This document shows positions 50,894-59,106 of a stretch of DNA of 64,000 nucleotides, piece after piece. Made by a program: the position numbers and the translations under genes. The DNA is from Lactobacillus sp. CBA3606 (GTDB lineage Bacteria; Bacillota; Bacilli; Lactobacillales; Lactobacillaceae). Each line of letters opens with the position of its first letter. Positions within the stretch are counted from its first letter, which is position 1. Under the pieces are notes generated by a model. That model ran no database searches. It was not told the DNA's origin and saw nothing but the letters and a program-made list of their open reading frames with translations. The DNA lies in assembly GCF_002970935.1 (NCBI RefSeq), contig NZ_CP027194.1:2232001-2296000 (forward strand). The letters are read 5' to 3'.

Positions 50894-51983
50894 GATGAGT
50901 CGCCTCGTTAGTCGTTTTAAAAATGTAAGTTTTTTGAATATGATAGCTAATTAAAAATAAACCAAAATCACCGATGATTTTAGCTAGAACCGGGACTAGG
51001 CTGCCAGTTGAAAGCAGCACCAGTAAATGAGTTAAGCCGGTAGTTAAATAGCCTGATGCAATGGCCTGAACGGTTAAGAGACCAGCATATTTAAGGACGG
51101 TCTGTTCGCCAGCATTGTCAAAAACCAGGTGATGATTGATGAGATAGTTAACTACGGCGGACAGTAGGCGAGCCGTTACAGTCGCAATCATGATGGCATG
51201 TAGCGACCGATTCGCTAGGACCCACATGATTAGCCCAAACAAGCTAATATCGACAACGAAAGAAGCTAGGCCACTGATTGAAAATTTAAGAAATCGAGAA
51301 TAGATTGCCAACGAATCGCGGACCACTCTAAAATGAGAGGATGCATTGCCATCTAAATAGATTGTAGGTATTGGGGCTTCGACAACGACAACGCCATATT
51401 TTTTGGCTTGTAGTAACATGTCGAATTCAAACTCAAAACGATTACCAGGAAAGGTGATAAGCGTTTGCGTGTATTTAAACGGAATCAGTCGTAAACCCGT
51501 CTGAGTATCTGAAATATTTTGATGAGTGAGTAGCCGCACTAACCCACTTGTTAAGAGATTACCGAACTGGCTACGAAATGGAATGTCGTTAGTAAAATGC
51601 CGGACGCCAATGACTAAGCTGTCTGGATTAACTTTGAATTTGTTAAGACAACTAACTAATGCAGCGACGGTATGTTGACCATCAGAATCCATCGTCGCAA
51701 TCCCGTCTAAGTCGGGAGCGACTTGCTGTAGCTGAGTAAAGCCAGTTTTTAAAGCGGCGCCCTTACCACGGTTTTCGGCGTGATGTAAGATAGTGAGCTT
51801 GGTTGAAGCTAAAGCTAATAATTTTGAAAAAATCGCTTGATGGGCCGAATCACTGCCATCATCAACGATCGTAATTGCGGTTGTGAGTGGTGCAAGCTCG
51901 TTATCACTGAGTAGTGCTTGAACTAATTGAATTAATTTGTTATCTGGATTGAGTGCTGGAATAAGAATCCCAATTTTCAACAT
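50883..51983 (-). CDS. GtrB-like glycosyltransferase fused to GtrA-like flippase domain
   Basis: A 366-residue fusion. Residues 1 to about 230 form a GT2 dolichol-phosphate-sugar-synthase-like domain (IVDDGSDS, ENRGKGAALKTGF, MDSDGQH) that should load a sugar on undecaprenyl phosphate. Residues about 235-360 are a GtrA domain with four helices (FLKFSISGLASFVVDISLFG ... YHIQKTYIF) implicated in flipping the lipid-sugar. It is first in the operon with the BcsA-like and two GT-C-like genes, so all three parts of a Gtr glycosylation system are present. A TATAAT about 100 bases upstream on the minus strand may be its promoter. Confidence 0.85.
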   Translation of the reverse strand: MLKIGILIPALNPDNKLIQLVQALLSDNELAPLTTAITIVDDGSDSAHQAIFSKLLALASTKLTILHHAENRGKGAALKTGFTQLQQVAPDLDGIATMDSDGQHTVAALVSCLNKFKVNPDSLVIGVRHFTNDIPFRSQFGNLLTSGLVRLLTHQNISDTQTGLRLIPFKYTQTLITFPGNRFEFEFDMLLQAKKYGVVVVEAPIPTIYLDGNASSHFRVVRDSLAIYSRFLKFSISGLASFVVDISLFGLIMWVLANRSLHAIMIATVTARLLSAVVNYLINHHLVFDNAGEQTVLKYAGLLTVQAIASGYLTTGLTHLLVLLSTGSLVPVLAKIIGDFGLFLISYHIQKTYIFKTTNEATHHVK

Positions 51984-52150
51984 CTGATTACCCCATTCTG
52001 TTTAATAAACTCAAGTAATGACGCTATGGCACTTGATTTATTATGACCATTAACTTTAACATAACACAATACTTTTAGTTGTGGAATACTTTCATTATAA
52101 AATTGTGGTCGATTTGCTGGCGAACGAAGCCACTCTAAATGTTTTAAATA

Positions 52151-52197
52151 AAATACTGTCCCAATTAGTAAATTAAATTCTAATTGGGACAGTATTT
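52151..52197 (-). terminator. Terminator between beta-helix gene and the polysaccharide operon
   Basis: Perfect 18-bp stem AAATACTGTCCCAATTAG / CTAATTGGGACAGTATTT with an 11-base loop. Confidence 0.8.
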
Positions 52198-52223
52198 AGA
52201 GTGTAAAAATAAAATCGTATCAA

Positions 52224-53282
52224 TTAAGCAGTCGTTCCTAATGCATCAAGCCAAGCGGTACCATCATACCAAACGCTTTTCTTTAAATCAGTGTCGTAAT
52301 ATTGGTAACCTGCATAGATGTTTTGAGTTGGTCGATTGGCAGTAGTGCCAGTTTGGCCCACAGTACCAGGTTGTAGATTAGTTGCTGATCCCATACTTGG
52401 GCTTAACAATTCAACATGCACGTTGGCATCACCAACAATGCTATTGGGACAGGCTCCGATTTGACGGTAACCGATAATAGTAGGATTGCCACCCTTAAGG
52501 ACAATTCCAGCACCAGTAGCAACATTATTACGTGAATAACAAGATATTAATGAATTGCCAACACCGCCGACTACCTGATAATCTACGCCAGGATAATCAT
52601 CTGACCGAATTACTTCGTCTTCAGCACCACAACTAATTAGAGATACATTATTACAATTATTGTTTAAATAAAATCCAATACCGCAAACTTCGACTGCACA
52701 ACCGTTACATGTTGAATAATTTAACTGGTTGAAATCATAGCCTGCTTGGGTACAGGTAATGGCATAACAATTATTCATAACTACAGAGGTTCCACTACCC
52801 CAAAATGAAAAGCCATCACCAACCACACCGACAACTTTTACATTTGTAAAGGAAGAGGTGATGGGGCAATCAATACCAAGAGCATTGCCAACAATCCCCT
52901 GTAAAGTTACATTTTCGAAGACAATCCCTTCTGTATTACCGGCATTTTCTCGATTAAAAGAAATGCCGCCACCCCAAGAGGCATCCATGCCAGGCCCTTT
53001 AAATGAAATATTCTTAATTGTTATGTAGCTGACATCTTTACCAAGGAGATGCAAAGGGAGATCATTCTGAACGATGGTTGTTGCATTTTGGGCAGCACCT
53101 AATAAAGTAGTATTGCTATAAATTGTAAGTGTAGCAGTAATTAAATAAGTACCAGATGGAAAAAATATGATACCGCCGCTAGTTGCATGGGCAGCATCTA
53201 AAGCAGCTTGAATGGCTACAGTATCATCAGTTGTGCCATCGCCTTTAGCATTGTAATCATCTTTAATATTATATCCGAACAT
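52224..53282 (-). CDS. Right-handed beta-helix protein, pectate-lyase-3-like, phage tail-spike style
   Basis: A 352-residue parallel beta-helix protein. The start has the pectate_lyase_3 signature (AKGDGTTDDTVAIQAALDAA, then GGIIFFPSGTYLI), followed by repeats of N/V/I-rich coils with cysteines. The C-terminal region (NRPTQNIYAGYQYYDTDLKK, then WYDGTAWLDALG) resembles tail-protein tips found in phages. There is no signal peptide or anchor. The ATG at 53282 lies 8 bases after AAAGGA; ATG 53291 is too close. It is AT-rich relative to the core genome and adjacent to polysaccharide genes, so it may bind or cleave a glycan. Transfer from a phage is inference. Confidence 0.75.
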   Translation of the reverse strand: MFGYNIKDDYNAKGDGTTDDTVAIQAALDAAHATSGGIIFFPSGTYLITATLTIYSNTTLLGAAQNATTIVQNDLPLHLLGKDVSYITIKNISFKGPGMDASWGGGISFNRENAGNTEGIVFENVTLQGIVGNALGIDCPITSSFTNVKVVGVVGDGFSFWGSGTSVVMNNCYAITCTQAGYDFNQLNYSTCNGCAVEVCGIGFYLNNNCNNVSLISCGAEDEVIRSDDYPGVDYQVVGGVGNSLISCYSRNNVATGAGIVLKGGNPTIIGYRQIGACPNSIVGDANVHVELLSPSMGSATNLQPGTVGQTGTTANRPTQNIYAGYQYYDTDLKKSVWYDGTAWLDALGTTA

Positions 53283-53356
53283 AATACTCATCCTTTCGTT
53301 GGAAAATTCAAAAGTTAAAAATCTTTACTAACTAATTATAGTTCAAAACGCAAAAA

Positions 53357-53372
53357 AAGAAAGCGGTTTCCT
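53357..53372. promoter_or_regulatory. Weak cre-like site upstream of the GH8-like gene
   Basis: AAGAAAGCGGTTTCCT matches the cre consensus at 14 of 16 positions, but the two mismatches are at conserved T and A. Low confidence. Confidence 0.25.
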
Positions 53373-53473
53373 TTTTTATCTGCACCTCGTTTGTTTATTA
53401 ATTTTATTGTATATGTGTTATTAATATATTAGTATTATGTAAATTGGAATTTTAAAAGGTAGGGGTAAATTTA

Positions 53474-55450
53474 ATGAAAAAAGTTAATCGAGTTGTTGAG
53501 ATAGTTTTATTGATTACTATAGTTTTTGGCGGAATATTTGCGGTCATGTCCATGCCAGTAGTAAGGGCTGATACTTTGGGGACAAGTTCAACTGAAAGTA
53601 TTGATGACTGGATGCCAGATAAGGCATTGCAACAGACTGTATATACTGCCTTGCATGACCTAGGTCAATCAGTTAATTCAAACGGTGGTTATGAGACGAC
53701 TTCGATTGATCAAGTTACACCTAAAATGTTAGCAGATATTAGATATCTACAAGTTGATTCAACAAAAATTACGAATTTAAGTGGATTACAGTATGCAACA
53801 GGACTTGTTCAGGCAGATTTCAGTGGGAATACAATTTTAAAATTACCAGATACGATGCCTGGAGGTGACAAGTTGTATTCGTTGGGATTAGGTAGTTATC
53901 AGTTAACTAGTACCAGTCCTAGTTGGGTGTTATCTTCGAAAATAAGTTTTAAAAACACTACTTCAACGTACACTGATATTAACTATGGATTTGCTGGTCA
54001 TACTGTCAGTGGGACGTATACATTGCCAGCCACTAGCTTAAATTTTAGTGATGATAAACAAAAAGTGGAAATTCCCTTTAGTAGTTTGTTTAAAGGATTT
54101 AAACAAGCTGACGGTTCTTTTAGTAGTGTTAATCCAACCGTGGAAATAAAATTTTCTAGTAATGACAAGTTAACACTAGCTATTAATAAAGATAAACAGC
54201 AGATTGAATTGGATTTGAGCAAGGTTTCCGCAGCAACCGCAGTACAAATTCAATTTTCAGTCAATGCTTCAGAAAATGGATCATCATATGCTACTTGGGA
54301 TACACTCAGTTTTAATACCCCTGAAACGGATGCTACAGTCACTGATCCAATGGCACAGATTAGTCCAACTGAAGTGGCTAATATTACGGCATTAAGTAAA
54401 AATAATAGTAATGTGGTTGCTAGTAAAGTGACTGCCCTAGATAATTATACAATTAATACAATGATGACAGATACAGGCATTTATTCTGGCTATATGACTG
54501 AGGATGAAAAAGCGTCAGTTGATACCGATACTGATATGTTTAATCAGATTACAGAATCAGCGGGACTATATTTAGAAACATTGGCTTTGCGTGGAGATGC
54601 AACCGGTTTTGATAATTATTATGCGCAAGTAAAAAAAACGTTTTCTAATAATGATGGTTCGTTTTACTGGATGTACAACACACGGACTAAAACACATAAG
54701 GCAGGCAATGCATCATTAGATGATTTACGAATCATGCGGGCACTAACTATAATGCAAGCTAAGGCGCCATCAGATGCGCGAGCAACCGAGATTAAAGAAT
54801 TAGTGGCTGGATTTAAAAAATATTCCTTGTTGAATGGCAAAATGATTGATGGGACTAGTTTTACGGACAATACTAAAGAGCCTGCAATTCGACTGTGCTA
54901 TTTAGATATGCAAGAGTTAAAGTATGTTTATGGTGAAGCTGGATTAAGTCAAAAAAATTATAACGATCAATTAGATGTTTTAGAAGGCGGTTACCTGGGT
55001 GATGATTTTCCATACTATCAGACCTATTATTATTATGGCGATATGAATGGTTATAAGAATGGAGAATATTCGACCTTGCCAGAAGCCAAAGGTGAAGTTA
55101 ATTCAATCGATAGTTTATTGATTATTTTGCATTTGGCTCAAGTAGGTAAGGCTAAAGATGCCAGTATTAGTTGGGTAAAGTCACATGTCCATAATCGAAC
55201 ACTTTACAATAATTATTATACAGATGGGACACCAGTTGAAAAAAATTCGGCAGCGTCGTCATATGCAATTGCAGCAATGATAGCTTCAACAGTTGGCGAT
55301 AAAGAGATGTATAATGATGCAGTTCAAGATTTAAATGATTCACAAGTGCCAAGTGGGTATGGCGACTTTTCGGGCTGTTTAGGTGATATTCCTAGTATGA
55401 AATCAGCCACCTACAATAATCTGACTGGATTGTTGGCGTACTATTATTAA
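53474..55450 (+). CDS. Secreted GH8-like glycosidase with leucine-rich-repeat region
   Basis: A 658-residue exported protein. The signal peptide lies at about residues 1-32 (cleavage near VRADT). Residues 45-125 resemble an internalin-type LRR cap and repeat (WMPDKALQQTVYTAL, ITNLSGLQYATGL). A beta-rich middle (about 140-290) precedes a glycoside hydrolase family 8-like domain from about 350. Putative catalytic Glu361 lies in ITESAGLYLETLALRGD; Asp416/417 is in NASLDDLRIMRAL. GH8 enzymes (BcsZ) trim nascent cellulose-like polymers beside BcsA. It is divergent from the beta-helix gene. Composition is AT-rich. Catalytic competence is inferred. Confidence 0.75.
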   Translation: MKKVNRVVEIVLLITIVFGGIFAVMSMPVVRADTLGTSSTESIDDWMPDKALQQTVYTALHDLGQSVNSNGGYETTSIDQVTPKMLADIRYLQVDSTKITNLSGLQYATGLVQADFSGNTILKLPDTMPGGDKLYSLGLGSYQLTSTSPSWVLSSKISFKNTTSTYTDINYGFAGHTVSGTYTLPATSLNFSDDKQKVEIPFSSLFKGFKQADGSFSSVNPTVEIKFSSNDKLTLAINKDKQQIELDLSKVSAATAVQIQFSVNASENGSSYATWDTLSFNTPETDATVTDPMAQISPTEVANITALSKNNSNVVASKVTALDNYTINTMMTDTGIYSGYMTEDEKASVDTDTDMFNQITESAGLYLETLALRGDATGFDNYYAQVKKTFSNNDGSFYWMYNTRTKTHKAGNASLDDLRIMRALTIMQAKAPSDARATEIKELVAGFKKYSLLNGKMIDGTSFTDNTKEPAIRLCYLDMQELKYVYGEAGLSQKNYNDQLDVLEGGYLGDDFPYYQTYYYYGDMNGYKNGEYSTLPEAKGEVNSIDSLLIILHLAQVGKAKDASISWVKSHVHNRTLYNNYYTDGTPVEKNSAASSYAIAAMIASTVGDKEMYNDAVQDLNDSQVPSGYGDFSGCLGDIPSMKSATYNNLTGLLAYYY

Positions 55451-55582
55451 TAAAGTTGGTTAAATGATTTTAATCAGTATTAAAGTGTGTTAATTAAATA
55501 GTGCTGTATGACTTGAAAGATCTTTTAGCTCTAAGGGAATTTTTGTTAATTGTTAATAGGGTACTGCGACGAATATTAGAAT

Positions 55583-55635
55583 AAAAAACATCTCAATTAA
55601 GCGACCGAAAACGGCATTAATTGAGATGTTTTTTT
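55583..55635. terminator. Bidirectional terminator between GH8-like gene and pepX
   Basis: AAAAAACATCTCAATTAA / TTAATTGAGATGTTTTTT between convergent genes. Confidence 0.9.
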
Positions 55636-55636
55636 A

Positions 55637-58081
55637 TTAATCGTTAGCAATTGTTTTTAAAGGAATGTGCAATTGAATATCATTTAAATTCAACGAATAT
55701 TGTAAGTCTTGATTGCCTCGTACCGTCATCTTCATGTCAGTGGCATAAATAACTAGGCCTAGTTGATGTTTGGCGAGCAAATGATGGAAAATCGGCTGTA
55801 AATCTAAGCTGAAATCGTAAAATTCATTAGGCTGAATGGCTTCAGCATGCCAAGGGTGTTGGCGATTTTGCAAGTTCAAGTGACCCTTAGTAATCATTTT
55901 GTAAGGTGTCTTGGCGGCCAGCTTGAAGTCTTTTAAATCATCCTCACGCCAATGATAGCCAAGGTCCAAGGCTTTCGAAGCGATTAGTTGCGGACTAACG
56001 GTTAGGCGTTGTGCCAAGCCGAAATCAAGTAACATAAAACTTAACATTCCAAAGTTTTGGTTAACGGCCACAGAACCGCTAATATGGGGTTGTCCCACCA
56101 ATAATTGGTCACCGGGAGCTTGCCAAGATTTGAACAGGAGCCGATGGTCGTACAATGGATTAGTTTTGTCTTCACTAATAAGATCATTTTGCCAGGCAGT
56201 TAAGTGTTGGCGATAATAGTCGAATAATTTATCAGGGAGCTTGTCAGTAAAGTGGGCGGCCCGTTGATCAACGGGGTAATCGGCCGGCACTAATTCCTTA
56301 TATTGAACCTTGAAGTCCAAGGACTGATCCGTGTCTTGCCACCAATTATCATAAGCTTGCCACGTTTCAGTTGCAGTATTATCTTGAACTAACACGTTTG
56401 GAAGCAACGTTTCAGCGTGATTATCGAGGCCATATAACTTGTGGCTGAGCCATAAGTTCATCATGTCGGTAAAATCAAGTGATTGTAAATTATTAATGTA
56501 GATGTGTTGACCCTGATGTAAAATCAACTTTTTAGTGACTGGGACCGCTTGTAACTGATCCCAGAGCTTAGCCACGTTACGCGGCTTAACGTTCCAGTCA
56601 TTCAAGCCTTGCACCATGATAATGTCCGCTTTAATCTGGTTAATATGTTTGCGGTAGTTACGTTCGTCCCAAAATTGATTGTAACTTCCGGTAGCGCGAT
56701 CCTGACCAGCGGTTAATTCAGCCAGCGTTTGGTCGAACTTGGGCTGAATGCGATGGGCATCACCGGCTTTTAAACTTCGTGAAAAGACTTCCGCAGCCAA
56801 GACATCAGTGTCTTCACCTTGGAAAGTATCGGGAGCAACAACTAGGCCGTTGTCGCGATAATAATCATACCAGCTTGAAATCGCTGCTTCTGAAATGATG
56901 GTTTTAAGACCAGCGACACCAGTAGTGGCCGCCGCAGTGGCTAAGGTGCCAAGATATGAGCGCCCAGTCATCGCAACAGCACCGTTAGTCCACCAAGCTT
57001 TGATTGCCACATCGCCATCGCGAGTGGTGAAGGCGGCGCGTTGACCAGTTAACCATTCAATGACGGCGACGGTAGCCGTTGTTTCGGCAACTGAACCAGT
57101 CAACGTCAGACCATCGGAATCTACCGAGCCGATGCCAGCGGCGTAAACGACGGCAAAGCCGCGGGCTAAGAAGTAATCATTTAAGGTATAGGATTGCTCA
57201 CGGCCAAAGGTTTCTTCAGCCTGAGTAGCTGTTTTGTCGGTTACTCGTGGTGCAGGTAAGGGCTCGTCGACTGGGTGAGCCTCAATATCGGTATAGGTGG
57301 TCTCGTCGGGTTCTTTAGCGGTTAACGGGACGTCTACGTTGTGCATTTGGGCATCACCAGCTTGGTTATTGATACCTTGGTTGTAAGGACTAGCGGTATA
57401 TAGGACGGGAACTTTAAGCCCGGTTGCGGTTTCAGCGGGGCGCAAGATTTCAACTTTTAAAAGGTCACGTTGTTGATCATGATCCGTGTCTAACGGCGCT
57501 TCTACATAGACGACTTCGCGGATGAGCCGGTTAGTATCAAAGACGGCCTGGGCTTTGCCGTTAAAGAACAACGGCTTTTGGTCATTGGGTAATTGGTAAG
57601 CCGGCACAAAAAAACCCTTAGTCGTTAAGACTTCAATCAACGTTTGACCTTGATTGCCACGGGTATTTAAAAGCAAATACCAAGCATAGTAAAGTGATTC
57701 ACGGTCAAAGGCGCTATCCCAGACCATCGGGAGGTGAATATCACGCATTGCCAGCAGGGGGTCGGCGAGGTCGAAGTCATGTCCGGGTAGGAAGCCCAAT
57801 AATTGGAGCCCGACGTTATAAAAGACTTGGTTGTTAACGACCGTGGCGGTGGCGAGCCATTCAGTTAATGACTGTTGGCTGGTCGCCATTAAATTAGCAA
57901 ATTTATGCTGGAGTCCCGCTGGTGAATGGACTTCGGGAAAACTTTTGGCTAAGAGTGCCCGATAAATTGCAGGGACGGTTTTTAAAGTTGTCATTTCCGG
58001 GGTAATAAAATGAATTTTTTTGAGTTCTGCGATAGCCGCTTCCGAATCCGTCGGTGCAATCGCAAATTGGTTATTTTTCAT
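55637..58081 (-). CDS. pepX: Xaa-Pro dipeptidyl-peptidase
   Basis: An 814-residue PepX (S15 family), releasing X-Pro dipeptides from peptides. The catalytic Ser375 lies in TGRSYLGTLA, the Asp in QGLNDWNVKPRN and the His in LHQGQHIYI. The N-terminal helical dimerisation domain (MKNNQFAIAPTDSEAAIAEL), the central alpha/beta hydrolase fold and the C-terminal beta-sandwich are all there by length. It is cytoplasmic and monocistronic. It supports use of proline-rich peptides together with the S33 peptidase at 40.4 kb. Confidence 0.96.
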   Translation of the reverse strand: MKNNQFAIAPTDSEAAIAELKKIHFITPEMTTLKTVPAIYRALLAKSFPEVHSPAGLQHKFANLMATSQQSLTEWLATATVVNNQVFYNVGLQLLGFLPGHDFDLADPLLAMRDIHLPMVWDSAFDRESLYYAWYLLLNTRGNQGQTLIEVLTTKGFFVPAYQLPNDQKPLFFNGKAQAVFDTNRLIREVVYVEAPLDTDHDQQRDLLKVEILRPAETATGLKVPVLYTASPYNQGINNQAGDAQMHNVDVPLTAKEPDETTYTDIEAHPVDEPLPAPRVTDKTATQAEETFGREQSYTLNDYFLARGFAVVYAAGIGSVDSDGLTLTGSVAETTATVAVIEWLTGQRAAFTTRDGDVAIKAWWTNGAVAMTGRSYLGTLATAAATTGVAGLKTIISEAAISSWYDYYRDNGLVVAPDTFQGEDTDVLAAEVFSRSLKAGDAHRIQPKFDQTLAELTAGQDRATGSYNQFWDERNYRKHINQIKADIIMVQGLNDWNVKPRNVAKLWDQLQAVPVTKKLILHQGQHIYINNLQSLDFTDMMNLWLSHKLYGLDNHAETLLPNVLVQDNTATETWQAYDNWWQDTDQSLDFKVQYKELVPADYPVDQRAAHFTDKLPDKLFDYYRQHLTAWQNDLISEDKTNPLYDHRLLFKSWQAPGDQLLVGQPHISGSVAVNQNFGMLSFMLLDFGLAQRLTVSPQLIASKALDLGYHWREDDLKDFKLAAKTPYKMITKGHLNLQNRQHPWHAEAIQPNEFYDFSLDLQPIFHHLLAKHQLGLVIYATDMKMTVRGNQDLQYSLNLNDIQLHIPLKTIAND

Positions 58082-58257
58082 AGGTTGATTCCTCTATTAA
58101 TTATTTTTTATTTTTAATTAACATTATAACACGCCAGTTGCGGGTTAAACGTTGACAGACGATGAATGTTGCGGTGTCGGTTAAGTCACCGACAAAACTG
58201 ACAGTGGATAAAGCTTGTGTTACATTTAAATTAACTGATAGTTGGAGATGATTAATT

Positions 58258-58659
58258 ATGGCAGATTTTCCGATTTTGTATACGACCCAAGCGGTTAATG
58301 CAGATGGAATCACGGGACAGGCCTATGTGCCGGCGGGTTTAGCAGTGCCGGTCAGTAGCCCATTAAGTGCCACTGAAGGGACTAATCCAGAACAACTGGT
58401 GGGGTTGGCGTTGAGCACTTGTCTGAATGCGACTTTGGCAGCGATTGAAGCGGAACACCACTATCCACATCAAAGTACAGTGGTCACAACGGTACAGCTA
58501 TCACGCGATCGGTTTGGATATCAGTTTTGGGTGGATGCCCAGGTGACAATTCCGACAGTTGATGCGACAACGGCGGCTCGCTGGTTGGCGTTAGCCGAAA
58601 GTCGTTGCCCCGTTGCCAAGTTATTAGGTGCTAGTGCGACTGTTAAGATTCATTTGTAA
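58258..58659 (+). CDS. OsmC/Ohr family protein
   Basis: A 133-residue OsmC-fold protein, a thiol peroxidase acting on organic hydroperoxides. The two redox cysteines are retained, in ALSTCLNATLAA and AESRCPVAKLL. Length and the internal GITGQAYVP and SSPLSATEGTNPEQLVG segments fit the Ohr/OsmC family. GGAG lies before the ATG. It is divergent from pepX and convergent with the following small gene. Confidence 0.88.
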   Translation: MADFPILYTTQAVNADGITGQAYVPAGLAVPVSSPLSATEGTNPEQLVGLALSTCLNATLAAIEAEHHYPHQSTVVTTVQLSRDRFGYQFWVDAQVTIPTVDATTAARWLALAESRCPVAKLLGASATVKIHL

Positions 58660-58693
58660 TGGGGAGGTTCAAGGACTGGCGGTCGGCTTATGG

Positions 58694-58724
58694 CAAAAAA
58701 AGCGCCTGGACTGGTGTCCAAGCG
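58694..58724 (-). terminator. Terminator of the small membrane protein gene
   Basis: Stem GCGCCTGGAC / GTCCAAGCGC with TGGT loop; the minus strand ends in seven T. Confidence 0.85.
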
Positions 58725-58734
58725 CGATAATGCA

Positions 58735-58992
58735 TTAATGACGACGGCCTTTTTTGGCAAAAGTGGTCGCTGTTTCGACTTGCTGTAGCGCTAATTGCTT
58801 GGTTTTCTCACGTTCAATTTTTAACTGTTTACTCAGTTGACGTGTTTTCCAGAAGCCGTGGGCACTAATTGCAAAAGGTAACATCTCAATTGTCAACGTG
58901 ACTGGAATCAGCCAAGGCGCTTTGGTCACTAAAGTCAAAACGTGTTCGCGGTGCTTGGTTAAGGCCGCATGACTCATTTTTAGTGGTAGCAT
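58735..58992 (-). CDS. Small membrane protein with basic helical tail
   Basis: An 85-residue protein with one hydrophobic segment (APWLIPVTLTIEMLPFAISAHG, about residues 25-46), then a charged, probably coiled-coil tail (KQLKIEREKTKQLALQQVET) and a basic end. The longer frame to 59049 is not used: AAAGGAGG stands before the ATG at 58992. No family recognised. It may be a membrane-tethered accessory protein. Confidence 0.7.
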   Translation of the reverse strand: MLPLKMSHAALTKHREHVLTLVTKAPWLIPVTLTIEMLPFAISAHGFWKTRQLSKQLKIEREKTKQLALQQVETATTFAKKGRRH

Positions 58993-59058
58993 AGCAGCAT
59001 CCTCCTTTAAAAGTAACTGTATCATAACGTAAAATGAAATCGCTGTCATTAATTTTGC

Positions 59059-59100
59059 GAAAAATAGGATTGGGGCATGCTTGCTACCAATCCTATTTTC
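59059..59100 (-). terminator. Terminator of the amino-acid permease gene
   Basis: AAAATAGGATTGG / CCAATCCTATTTT around a 13-14 base loop, with T residues on the minus strand. Confidence 0.83.
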
Positions 59101-59106
59101 ATGAAA

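Noticed and set aside
52224-53282. Prophage remnant around the beta-helix gene
   Set aside because: No capsid, portal, tail-tape or integrase gene is present in the neighbourhood; only one protein looks phage-like.
53357-53372. cre site controlling the GH8-like gene
   Set aside because: It matches only 14 of 16 positions with misses at conserved bases, and lies in an A/T-rich tract where such matches arise by chance; kept only as a low-confidence feature.
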